Below, piece by piece: positions 21,366 to 31,244 of a DNA stretch of 64,000 nucleotides. Below the pieces are notes generated by a model that was given only the letters and a program-made list of their open reading frames with translations, was not told where the DNA came from and searched no databases. The DNA is from Hysterangium stoloniferum (taxonomy: Eukaryota > Basidiomycota > Agaricomycetes > Hysterangiales > Hysterangiaceae): assembly GCA_015178975.1 (NCBI GenBank), contig WHVD01000060.1, positions 248,001 to 312,000 on the forward strand, written 5' to 3'. Made by a program: the position numbers and the translations under genes. The stretch's first letter is position 1. Every line of letters starts with the position of its first letter.

Positions 21366-22238
21366 TGTTAAGAGTCGTGTGTGGAGCTTATTGGAGGGTT
21401 TCCAGAGAAACCTGTAGGAAAGCTGGTAGGACTTGACTTCAGCTTATAGGCTGTACCCTCACAAGATTGTGTTGTCCAATGTCAGATGGGCGGACGGGAA
21501 TCCTGGGGAGTCTGGGAGGGGTTCATGGGTTGAGAGGTCAGGGAGTTGACTGTGGGAATCCCACAGAAGTTGAGGGGTCGGGTGGAGATGAGTTGGAGGT
21601 CGAGATAGATAGGTTGGAGGTCAAGTGATAGATGGCTCGGAGCCTGTGGGCTCCGACAAGGTAAAGTGGTGTGTTTCAAAGAGGAGATTAGAGCAGAAAA
21701 TGTACTTGAGATTACTGGGGAGAATCTAAGCTGATTTTCTGACTGGATTGTATGTAGAACATCTGCCAGACTATATAGACTGTGGAATGTATAACATAAC
21801 AAATCCAGTAATAATGAAAACTAAACTAGCAAACATAAAATGAGATAAGTAAATACCAAACTTGGTGTTAGGAATGGAACGGAGTGGAGTGGAGTCTGAA
21901 TTGTGACAGGTTGTTAAACCATAACAGGAATGGGGTGGGAGCAGAGTCCAAAGTGTGACAGGTCATTTGACCATAACAGGAACAGGGCTCAGTTAGAGAG
22001 CTGTCAGGTTTTCCAAACGGGGTCTGGTGACTGGTGTGTGGGAAAGAGTTGGAGATAGACAGGAGTGGGTTCCAATGGGTATTCCAGTGACTGATACATG
22101 AAGTGACGAAGGTCGAGCATGGACAGGTCTGACATCCGGAGTTTGGTGGGTATTCCAGTAAACTGATAATTGGTGCATGTAGGGTGTGGGTGCATATAAG
22201 TTAGTGCCCAGAGTCTGGTGGGATTTCCGGTCATAACA
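21366..22238 (-). repeat. Solo LTR of family X, minus strand
   Basis: 873 bp with TGTTA at one end and TAACA at the other. It is flanked by TGTCC (21361-21365) and TATCC (22239-22243), a target duplication with one substitution. The paralogue at about 31655-31670 reads straight through (GGTGTCCTCACAGC), giving an empty site. It is inverted relative to 20203-20966, so the two form a large hairpin with minisatellite 1 in the loop. Confidence 0.9.
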
Positions 22239-22406
22239 TATCCTCACAGCTCCAATGTCCTGGTAAAAAACTTTGGAAAATGTAGTGGAATGGTATCATA
22301 GACATTACATACAGTTATTTGTCTGGGGCACCAAACTGGCATCAAATAAGTGAAAGGAGCATGGTGGGTGGTGGGCGTTTTTGGGCGCCGCAGGCCCTAT
22401 TTGTGA

Positions 22407-22499
22407 GGGCGCGGAGCGCCCGAGCTTTTTCCCCAATTTGTGAGGGCACGCAGCGCCCGAACCTCACTGTCTGACTAAGCTGAGGGCGCGTTAGCGCCC
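22407..22499. repeat. Three GGGCGC...GCGCCC hairpins
   Basis: Hairpins at 22407-22421 (loop GGA), 22444-22458 and 22484-22499 (loop GTTA), each preceded by GAG or TGAG. They resemble the short GC clusters of some organellar genomes. They are confined to the 2.6-kb insertion. Confidence 0.8.
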
Positions 22500-22518
22500 G
22501 AAGTCTCTTATTAGTCAG

Positions 22519-22960
22519 CGCGGGGGCATTTTTGCACACGCGGGAGTATTTAATGACGCCGCGGGAGCTTTTCTCACGGCGCGGGAGCATTTATGGCGCC
22601 GCGGGAGTATTGTTACAGGCGCTGGAGTGTTTTGTCACGTGCACGGAAGTATTGTTACACGCGCGGGAGTATTTTGTAATGCCACGGGAGTATTTGTCAC
22701 ATGTGCGGAACCATTTCACAGCCTAATGAAGACATTTCCCACGCACGACTCGCCAAGGAACATTTCCTGCGCCCTTCATGTAAGCATTTCCCACGTCATT
22801 TCCGGGGGAATTTCCCGCGCCCTTCACACAGTGATTTTCCATACCTTCGCGGAACTATTTCCCGCGCCCCTCAGGCATTTTCCATACATTTTGTGGAACT
22901 ATTTCCCACGCCCCTGTAAAGCCATTTCCCCGGAGAAGGATGGTAATCCCCGGAGGAGGT
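22519..22960. repeat. Irregular GC-rich repeats in two orientations
   Basis: The first half (22519-22720) repeats a motif like GCGCGGGAGTATT every 25-30 bp with differing linkers. The second half (about 22770-22930) carries the opposite-strand version, such as ACTATTTCCCGCGCCCC. The block is therefore roughly palindromic on a larger scale. Overlapping ORFs here have no recognisable product. Confidence 0.7.
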
Positions 22961-22969
22961 CTACATGTT

Positions 22970-23390
22970 AATTAGAATAAAATACAATAAATCAAAATAA
23001 CATAGGATAAAATACAAATAAAATAGGAAAAATCGAAATAAATACAAAAAATAAATGTAAAATGCTTAAAAATTGAATTAAACTAAAGCAAAATGTAATA
23101 AATCAAAATAGAATACAATAAATCAAAATCAAATACAATAAATCAAAATAAAATGTTTAAAAATATAATAAAATAGAATAAACCAAAGTAAAATGTAATA
23201 AATCAGAATAAAATACAATGAGTCAAAATAAAATGCAATAAAACAAAACAAAACAAAACAAAATAAAATAAAATACAATAAATAACACTAAATTCAAATG
23301 AAGTACAATAAATTAAAGTAAAATATAATAAAATAAACTAAATTACATAAAGTAAAATAAACTACAATACATGACAGTAAGATCAACTCA
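22970..23390. repeat. A-rich, short-period low-complexity DNA
   Basis: Loose repeats of AAAATACAATAAATCAAAAT with variants, almost free of G on the plus strand. No gene is supported. It separates the GC-rich part of the insertion from minisatellite 2. Confidence 0.9.
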
Positions 23391-23399
23391 ATGTTTGAT

Positions 23400-24236
23400 T
23401 GAAACCATTGCTGCTTTTGAAACTATTGCACCTTTTGTCACTATTGCACCTTTTGTCACTGTTGCACCTTTTGTAGCTGTCATTTCCATTTGTCACCATT
23501 GTTTCCATTTGTGAACATTGTTTCCCTTTGTGAACGTTGTCTCCCTTTGTGAACATTGTCTCCCTTTGTGAACGTTGTTTCCCTTTGTGAACGTTGTGTC
23601 CCTTTGTGAACGTTGTCTCCCTTTGTGAAAGTTGTGTCCCTTTGTGAACGTTGTTTCCCTTTGTGAACGTTGTGTCCCTTTGTGAACGTTGTTTCCCTTT
23701 GTGAACGTTGTGTCCCTTTGTGAACGTTGTTTCCCTTTGTGAACGTTGTTTCCCTTTGTGAACGTTGTGTCCCTTTGTGAACGTTGTGTCCCTTTGTGAA
23801 TGTTGTTTCCCTTTGTGAACGTTGTTTCCCTTTGTGAATGTTGTTTCCCTTTGTGAACGTTGTTTCCCATTGTGAACGTTGTTTCCTTTTGTGACCGTTG
23901 TGACCTTTTGTGACCGTTGATGCCTTGGTGAATGTTGTGTCCTTTTGTGAATGTTGTGTCCTTTTGTGAATGTTGTGTCCTTTTGTGAATGTTGTGTCCT
24001 TTTGTGACCGTTGTGTCCTTTTGTGACCGTTGATGCCTTTGTTACCATTGATGCCTTGGTGAACGTTGTGTCCTTTTGTGAACGTTGTGTCCTTTTGTGA
24101 CCGTTGATTCCGTTTGTGACCGTTGATTCCGTTTGTGACCGTTGATTCCGTTTGTAACCGTTGATTCCGTTTGTAACCGTTGATTCCGTTTGTAACCGTT
24201 GATTCTGTTTGTAACCGTTGATTCCGTTTGTAACCA
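23400..24236. repeat. Minisatellite 2: 19-bp unit, roughly 44 copies
   Basis: Period 19 bp, typical unit GTGAACGTTGTTTCCCTTT. Variants come in blocks: CCTTTTGTCACTATTGCA-like at the left, CCCTTTGTGAACGTTG in the centre, CCTTTTGTGACCGTTG and CCGTTTGTAACCGTTG at the right. The gradient suggests local unit-by-unit duplication. Three units make 57 bp, which explains the 19-residue repeat in the apparent minus-strand protein; this is not evidence for a gene. Confidence 0.95.
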
Positions 24237-24242
24237 TTCTCT

Positions 24243-24780
24243 GAACACTTTCCGTTCTAAGAACACTTTCCGTTCTCTGAACACTTTCCGTTCTCTGAAC
24301 ACTTTCCGTTCTCTGAACACTTTCCGTTCTCTGAACACTTTCCGTTCTCTGAACACTTTCCGTTCTCTGAACACTTTCCGTTCTCTGAACACTTTCCGTT
24401 CTCTGAACACTTTCCGTTCTCTGAACACTTTCCGTTCTCTGAACACTTTCCGTTCTCTGAACACTTTCCGTTCTCTGAACACTTTCCGTTCTCTGAACAC
24501 TTTCCGTTCTCTGAACACTTTCCGTTCTCTGAACACTTTCCGTTCTCTGAACACTTTCCGTTCTCTGAACACTTTCCGTTCTCTGAACACTTTCCGTTCT
24601 CTGAACACTTTCCGTTCTCTGAACACTTTCCGTTCTCTGAACACTTTCCGTTCTCTGAACACTTTCCGTTCTCTGAACACTTTCCGTTCTCTGAACACTT
24701 TCCGTTCTCTGAACACTTTCCGTTCTCTGAACACTTTCCGTTCTCTGAACACTTTCCGTTCTCTGAACACTTTCCGTTCA
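24243..24780. repeat. Minisatellite 3: 18-bp unit, about 30 near-perfect copies
   Basis: Unit GAACACTTTCCGTTCTCT. Only the first copy (ending CTAA) and the last differ. It adjoins minisatellite 2 directly, sharing CCGTTTGTAACC-like sequence at the junction. All frames are open because of the 18-bp period. Confidence 0.97.
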
Positions 24781-24826
24781 AACAATGAGTCTCAGAAATA
24801 CTTAAAAGTTGTCGACGCGGGGGGGT

Positions 24827-24905
24827 TTGGGGGGCTTCGCCCCCCAACAAGCTGGAGCCCGCAGCGAAGTTGTGGGGCCGGTCGCGAAGCGACCGCCCCG
24901 CAGCG
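24827..24905. repeat. GC hairpins at the right end of the composite insertion
   Basis: A 9-bp stem with loop TTC (24827-24835 with 24839-24847) is followed by GGTCGC-GAA-GCGACC (about 24880-24894) within a longer GC-rich imperfect fold. The loops TTC and GAA are complementary. Similar in style to the hairpins at 22407-22499. Confidence 0.8.
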
Positions 24906-25715
24906 TAGCAAGGGTTCCTAAGCTTGTTCAAGGGTAAAGGATCAGTGTGGTTTACCTTTGGGGCTTCACTTTTGGGCTCTATTGCTCTTATGGATAATCT
25001 GGGACTGGTTTGATGGTATTGCAAAGGTATATAGGGGCATTTTTTGAGTCACTTTATAATGTGCTCAAGCTGTTTATCTCAAGGCCAATCCGATATTTGC
25101 CTCCCAAGGTCTAATGGTCCTTCATGTTTTAGCTGCTTCACACAACCACGTTTGTTTCTTGTTTTATGATCTGAAATAAATAAAATAAAATCCAGAATTT
25201 AGTCCTGATTGAAAAAGCTCTGAGGGTAATTGGTCCTACCTAACCACCTTGTGATCAGCCATTGTATGTTTCCACATGTACAGTGAAAGGATGGACACAG
25301 TATTTACCTATTTGCATGAATAAATCAAAGAAACATTTTGGCATTGATAGATCAACAACTGGAGGTTAGTTACTTACTGTATCAAAGAAGGCAATACACT
25401 GATTGTGGACAAGTCAAATGACATGGCTTACCTACCTTTCATCAAAGACAAAAATTTTGTTTGGTGCCATCTTTCTCATAGATCTGTCACCCCCGAGGCC
25501 ATATACCAAGGTGTTCATCCTAAACATGTCTGAATGCTCAATGTGGTTCAGGAGAACAATTTATAAAGTCTCATGTTGAATACTGCTTATCACAATTATA
25601 CATCTTCAACAACACATCATGTGTTGATTTATATGGCATGGGGAGGGGGGAATATTACCAGTAAATGAGCCCTGGATGGTAGAAATCAAACCAGTGGTTG
25701 GGTTGTAGCCTGAAA

Positions 25716-25843
25716 TGTTAAAAGTGTAGAAAATGAATGGCCAGACTGGGGATTGAACCCAGGGCTTCTGCATATATAGCAGGGGTGTTAACCATTACAC
25801 CACCTGACCCTGGGAAGCACTGCTAGCATTACTCAATCTAACA
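25716..25843 (-). repeat. Solo LTR of Copia-3 (128 bp)
   Basis: Ends TGTTA...TAACA, with target duplication TGAAA at 25711-25715 and 25844-25848. The length equals that of the Copia-3 LTRs at 53480-53607 and 60360-60487. The paralogous site near 32505 (GCTTAAAGTCACGACGG) is empty. It contains the tRNA-like sequence 25739-25809. Confidence 0.95.
25739..25809 (-). ncRNA. tRNA-like cloverleaf inside the Copia-3 solo LTR
   Basis: Read on the minus strand, 71 nt fold as a tRNA. Acceptor GGTCAGG with TCTGGCC (7 pairs, two wobble). D arm GTGT-AATGGTTA-ACAC with G18G19. Anticodon arm CCTGC-TATATAT-GCAGA (four pairs). T arm CTGGG-TTCAATC-CCCAG (5-bp stem, 7-nt loop). TGGTGTAATGG fits the A box and GGTTCAATCCC the B box of a Pol III promoter. 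The D arm resembles eukaryotic tRNA-Gln. Position 33 is A, not the invariant U, so it is probably not a decoding tRNA. No CCA is encoded. Confidence 0.75.
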
Positions 25844-26760
25844 TGAAATCGCAACGGAATACCCTAGGACAAGGGACGGAAATGTCAGTCACCCAGAACA
25901 TAATAGCCACTCTTGTGGAACCGAAAGCTATAATAATGGAAGCCAAAGGCAATGGTGTTTGGCACAGAGGCCCCAAAAGCGGAGATCGAATGTCTATTTT
26001 AGGGATCGAAATGGCTCCTGGGAGACAATCATAGGTCATGCGTTGTAGTTTGAAGATACGAACAAATTAAGGAGTGCATATGTTGTTAAAGTTTGTTTGG
26101 TGCTGTTCCCGGATTGTATAGCTTTCCGTTTGTCTGAGTGGGGTGATGGTACTCGTTGTAAACGGATAAGGACTAAAGAAATACAAATAGACTTTATGTA
26201 ACCGCAGCAACCCGAGCCCTACCCAAATCCCGGAAACGTCAACATATGTGCCACACACATTATTTAGGATTTCATATTTGTTGAAATAGGCTCTCCAGCT
26301 CTAGCCTATGTCAAGCTTATGTCAAGCTTACACGACCATACCACGCCGTATCGTATCTTACACGTATATCATTGTCTCATTCCCATATTAGCCGAAACCT
26401 ATTTAATTACCATAGTTGCAGTTTTCATACCTCAGTCGAATCACCCATCCGTGTCGACTGAGCGTATATATTACAATATTGGGGTTTGGGGTCTGCGGGC
26501 TCCGAAATATAGGATCTGGCATAGCATAATAGACTACTTGATTTGAGTAGTCATAGGGTCGTTTATTGGACTATACCTGCGACAATCTAGCGAGAAATAA
26601 AGGGCAGTGATTAAAAGGCAAGGCATTCCGACAGTAAACCTTTCATAGCCAACCCCACGCCCTGCCCATGTAGAGCGAGGCTGGTACTACTATCTTGCGC
26701 ATGGGGCTAATTGCTAATGGAATGAAGATCGCACTCCCGAGTCCGCGGACAAAGTATTGA

Positions 26761-28009
26761 TCAGAAACTATTTGGAGCATTAGAAAAAGGAAACAGTACT
26801 AGTGAAGACGCGTATGACAAGCACTCACATAATTTCCCGCCGAAAACAATGATTACACAAACGAAACAAAGGTAACCCCATAACCCACCGGCGTGCCTCT
26901 TTGTTGATCTTCCCCACTGATATTCAATTGCAATAAATACGGCATTGGCGGTGAAAGAAAACAACATTTTGCCATTCAATCCATGGCCTGTTATATATAA
27001 AGGTAGTTCATGGAGAAGTCCTGAGGCGATAAATATACCAAGGACAGTCATGAAACGTCTTGGTAAACCAAACCGCATTGCAATCCATTCTCCCGGATAT
27101 CCACCTGAAATGTATAACACACGCCGAAGAAACTGATGCCACCTTGTACCCCAGAACTCGTGGAGGGAGTGGCTCGTGAAAAGTGGATACGGGTGAAAGG
27201 TAGGAGGCCAAATGTGTGTGGATTGCGAGAAAATGCCAACCCCGACTAGGGTGAAAGTATAGTATATCATTTTGATCGAGCTCTCAATGAGATGCATGAC
27301 AAGCAAGTGGTAGATAGTCGCGGTCAAATAACGCGCTGGCCATGAAAGTGATGCTATGAAGATAGATCCTCCGCCGGGGATGTTGACACCTGGAGTTAGT
27401 TTGAATATAGTGTCAATGAGATCGACTTGTAAGAAGTTCTTTATCAGCTCCCTAAATGTGGCTAGGAGAAATGGTTTTTTCTCGAGAGGGCGGAATTCAA
27501 CGGGATACCGGATGGTCTCACCGTATTCAAGTCCAACACCTCGTGCAGTGCAGATTATATAGAAGGCCCGTTTGATGGAATCCACAACATGGCCAACAGG
27601 TGACTTCAATGCCTCTTCGTTGATTGGGTTGGATTTCTCGATCTTGGGGAATTCACAGAAACCGTGATTGCGATCATCATAAAAGGCGAGATCGACTGCT
27701 TTAAGTGAAAAAAAAATGACAATCAAGTAGGCTAGGTCGATTCGATGAATAAAAGATTGAAAGGGTTCGTGGTAATGCTCATTCACCTTTTCCCAGGTTA
27801 AAAATCGTAAATTGTGGGCCAATCCAAACGTAATAAAATGCTGAACGGAGGGATGTGAATAATGCGAGGGGAAATATAAGAATCCGGAGGAGACGAGTAT
27901 TGGCTCGTTCGACTAGATACGCCAGGCATAGAAGAGGGAATATGGGTTGTAGGAGATTAGGCCATGTAACACTGTCGATGTTCACCTGCGCCGCTGGTTT
28001 TGGAACCAT
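26761..28009 (-). CDS. MBOAT copy B: wax-synthase-like membrane O-acyltransferase
   Basis: Model 28009-27787 and 27698-26761 with an 88-bp intron (GTGAAT...TTAAAG), 386 residues. Multipass protein of the fungal wax-synthase domain type (MBOAT_2), expected to transfer acyl groups to a lipid or terpenoid alcohol in the ER membrane; the substrate is unknown. Key sites are FWGTRWHQ (about residues 256-263) and the conserved His in SGLLHELPLY (about 304). Compared with copy C the 5' end has lost about 13 bp, which shifts the frame of the first hydrophobic segment. Translation would then have to start at the internal ATG at 28009, so the protein may lack its N-terminal membrane segment. Confidence 0.85.
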
Positions 28010-29589
28010 GGAGCGAAAAGCAACATGGAAACAGAGTGCTACACTAGAAGTAAGCAGAGCCGTGTCAACATTTTGGAAGTGTCCACGAGAAAGCTGGCTA
28101 AACGCACTTTTCTAGTACAGTCGTCATCATGTTGGGGATAAATTGGGGTGACGAAATAAAGTAGTATGCGACTGTTCTATAGGACCTTTATCTAATCCAG
28201 CCAAGCCCCAAGGCTGGTTGGGGGCCATGATCTGGACTACCCCACATCAGGAAAATGGACCAGCGCGCCTGAATGTTGGTGGAGTGGACCGTTGTCAATG
28301 AACTACTTTTGGTGAACTGTAGAATCCTTTCAAGGAGATGACCTTTCAAAAATTAATAAGCATAAGAACTCTTCTGAGGTGTGGCGAATTGCTCGTTTTT
28401 CACAAACCAACTTTCATGCTTCACTGGGGGTTCTGAGTCCGGCTTGTCGGGAAACCAGTCCTTCGAACCCCACAACATTACTCCGCATCAACATTGAACT
28501 TTGTTGATTTTTGTTGCGAATAGAGGCTAGCGCGTGCTACAGACTGTGATCCGTCTAGAAGGATTCGTTTCCTGGTTATATCCGATCATGTCTTACAACC
28601 ATTTCGTTCATCATGTTTGACAGATATTTCCTTTTCTTCCCATTGTTCTGACTACACCGACCGATACACTATACACTCGATATATTTATTATAGGTACCA
28701 TCTTTCGATATTAGTCCCTATTACATTTCGTGTCAACTGAGCTATTATATTTCTTATAATTTTGAATTTGACCTGGTTCGATTTTTTTTTTTTTTGTGAC
28801 TTCTGTTGGTTTCAAATTTGCTCTTAGATAGACCATCTGTTTGGTTCACAAGTCAGCTAGTTTTGGTTTTGGTTAAACTTAAATTTGATAGGTTTAAATT
28901 TGATCGGGTTTGGAGTCAATTTGATATGGTCTTTGACATTTGACAACCATTCTATCTGTATGGTTATATGCCAGCTGAGCCTCTGGTGTCATATATGCAA
29001 CCACTCAGGGTTAGATGGAGGTGAATATCTGCATTGTAATATTTTACAAATGGTTGTACCATTCGAATGTCTATCTGCAGAAAGCATTATCAGTATTGAG
29101 ACTCCGAGTTTTGAAGGTGCTTCATAATTCTTTTCGACGGCACCCCGATCATAGAATGAGTTTTTTATGACGAGAGGATCCGTGAAAAAGTGTAGTTGTC
29201 GTTTGCACATACGGACGAAATAAGATAAATGCGCCTATGTGCCACAGACTATTCATAATTTCATACTGTGGCCTGCTGGGTTCGAATATAGGGTCTAATA
29301 TGTCATTTATTTTGCTAGTATAATAGACCGCTTGATTTGAGTAGCTATAGAGTGGTTTATTGGGATATACCTACAACAATCCAGTGGGAAACGAAGACGA
29401 TGGTTAGAAGGCAATGTATGACCGAAGAACTACCATAAAACATTACGACGTTAAACCTTTTATGCCCAATCCCACGACCTGCCCATGTAAAGTGAGGCCG
29501 GTACTATCATCTTGGGCACGGGCTAATGGCTGATGGAATGAGGGTCGCACCCCCAAGTCTGCGAACAAAGTACTGATCAGAAACTATGT

Positions 29590-30870
29590 AGAACATTAAA
29601 ACATGGAAACAGTTAAAACGTGCATGAAAATCACTCACACAACTTCGCTCGGAAAACAACGACTGTACAGAGTAGATGTAGGTAACACCACAATTCACTG
29701 ACACGCCGCTTTGTTGATCTTTCCCATTGATGTCCAATTTCTATAAAGACGGCACGAGCGGTCAAAAAAAAAGAACGGGTACATGATGGAGACGAGCAGC
29801 TCACGGTGGTTTGAGTACAGTTCGTGGTAAAGTCCTGAAAGCAACATATATGTATATATGTCAAGAACAGTCATGAAACGTTTTAGTAAAACCAAAACAC
29901 TGTGCAATCCTTTTCCCCGGATATCTTCCGGAAACGTAAAGCGTATGTCGAAGACACTGGTGCCATTTTGTACTCTAGAATTTGTTTAAGGATTAGCTCG
30001 TATAAAGAGGATATGGGTGAAACAATGGATGACAGAAAATGTTAACCCTGATTAGCGTGAAAGCATTGTATAGCAATTCGGCCAAGCTCTTAATGAGATG
30101 TATGATAAGCAAGTGGTAAATATTCGCAATGATATAACGCGTTGGCCAGGGGAGCGATAATACGAAGATAGACCCTCCGCCAAGGACACTGACACCAGGC
30201 GTTAGCTTGAATATACTGTCAATGCGATCCGCTTGTAAGAAGCTCTTTATGAGTATTATAGCTGTAGCCAGGAAAAAATATTCTTGCCAAGGCAGCGAAA
30301 TTCGACAAGATACTGGCTGCCTTTGCCCTACTTAAGTCCAACACCTCGGGCATTACACATTATGTAGAAAGCGCCTTTGATAGACTCCAGAACACGAGTT
30401 GTAGGTGGCATAAACGCCTCCTTGTTGCTTGGATTGCTTTTCTCGGTCTTGAGAGATTCACTAAAACTATGTACGTGATCATTCCAGAAGGAAATATCGA
30501 CTGCTTTAAGTAAGAAAAAAATATGACAAATGAAGTAGGCTAAGGCGATTCGATGAGCAAAAGATTGCAGGGGGTTCGCGGGAATGCTCATTTATCTTTT
30601 CCCAGGTTGAAAACGGTAAATTGTGGGACAATCCAAATGTGATAAAATGCTAAACGGAGAAATGTGAATAACGCGAGAGGAAATATAAAAATCCGGAGGA
30701 GACGAGTACTAGCAGACGTAGAAGAGGGAATATGGGTTGCAAGAGATTAGCCCATGTGATACTGTCAATGTTCACTTGGTCCGCTGGTTTTGGAACCAGG
30801 AGCGAAAAGCAGCATGAAAAGATTGCACCACGCTAGAAGTAAGCAGAAACGTCACACTGACCCGTGTCAA
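29590..30870 (-). pseudogene. MBOAT copy D: degenerate wax-synthase-like gene
   Basis: Homology to copies B and C runs along the whole gene, but the frame is broken many times. Fragments include KAVDISFWNDHVHSF and IKGAFYIMCNARGVGL. The splice donor of the single intron has changed from GT to AT (AAAAGATAAATGAG where the open copies have AAAAGGTGAATGAG). The region around FWGTRW is unrecognisable. It is flanked by the same 3' DNA as the other copies. Confidence 0.88.
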
Positions 30871-31005
30871 CGTTTTGGAAGGACTCATGAGAAATTGAAT
30901 AGTAAACGCACCTTTGGAGTCAGTGGCCATGTTGGAGGATAAATTGGGGCAATGAAATTAGGTAGCATGCAAGTGTGCTATAGAACCTTTATCTGAAGCC
31001 TCAAG

Positions 31006-31220
31006 GCTCACGAAAACTTAATCTGAATCATGCCACCATGCAAAAACTCATTGGCTATCCCCCATTATTTTATTCGTTGTCACAGCTTGGATCAATGCTT
31101 CTTGGAGGTCATTATTTCAATCCAAGAAGCTTGTCATCGGTCTTCGAATCTTCCACGAGATATCTTTGCCACTAGGAGAGACCAACGATGGCACATTGAC
31201 CTAAGTAATTCCGTCTGGCA
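31006..31220. repeat. Duplicated noncoding block, partner of 36361-36560
   Basis: Both begin GGCTCACGAAAACTTAATCT and run through GAAGCTTGTCATCG and CCAACGATGGCACATTGAC with moderate divergence. It lies just upstream of segmental duplication copy 2, as 36361-36560 lies downstream of it. Confidence 0.85.
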
Positions 31221-31244
31221 CTCAGCCCTCTCTGTCGCGATTTT

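Larger units (their letters stand above)
22345..24925. mobile_element. 2.6-kb composite insertion of GC hairpins, A-rich DNA and two minisatellites
   Basis: The paralogue near 31760-31770 runs from GGCATTTAA directly into GGGTAAAGGATCAG. Here the same two flanks are separated by about 2.58 kb. A TCAA-like direct repeat stands at both junctions. The inserted DNA has five blocks: GC-rich hairpins (22376-22505), GCGCGGGAGTATT-type short repeats (22519-22960), A-rich DNA (22970-23390), a 19-bp minisatellite (about 23400-24236), and an 18-bp minisatellite (24243-24780) followed by GC hairpins (24827-24905). No transposase, LTR or terminal inverted repeat is visible. The mechanism and source are unknown. 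Confidence 0.7.
24926..29165. repeat. Segmental duplication, copy 1 (main block)
   Basis: Collinear with about 31768-35500, including MBOAT copy B against copy C, their promoters and long 3' flanks. The differences are a solo LTR at 25716-25843 present only here and about 120 bp of extra DNA near 28390-28510. Noncoding parts are clearly diverged but alignable by eye throughout. Confidence 0.88.

Noticed and set aside
20962..21436. Several ORFs of 120-144 codons with 6-residue repeats
   Set aside because: They are produced by the 18-bp minisatellite, which keeps every frame open on both strands; no start context, domain or flanking exon supports a protein.
20987..24780. CRISPR-like appearance of regularly spaced repeats
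   Set aside because: The repeats are directly adjacent without unique spacers, there are no cas genes, and the genome is eukaryotic.
23383..25024. Repetitive ORFs of 125-284 codons on both strands
   Set aside because: Explained by the 19-bp and 18-bp arrays. The paralogous locus lacks the whole block.
27855..28115. Plus-strand ORF antisense to MBOAT copy B
   Set aside because: Shadow of the first MBOAT exon and its upstream region; no homologous frame is retained at copy C.
28437..28490. Possible tRNA because of a TTCGAA-containing stretch
   Set aside because: No cloverleaf could be built around it; the flanks give no A box or acceptor stem.
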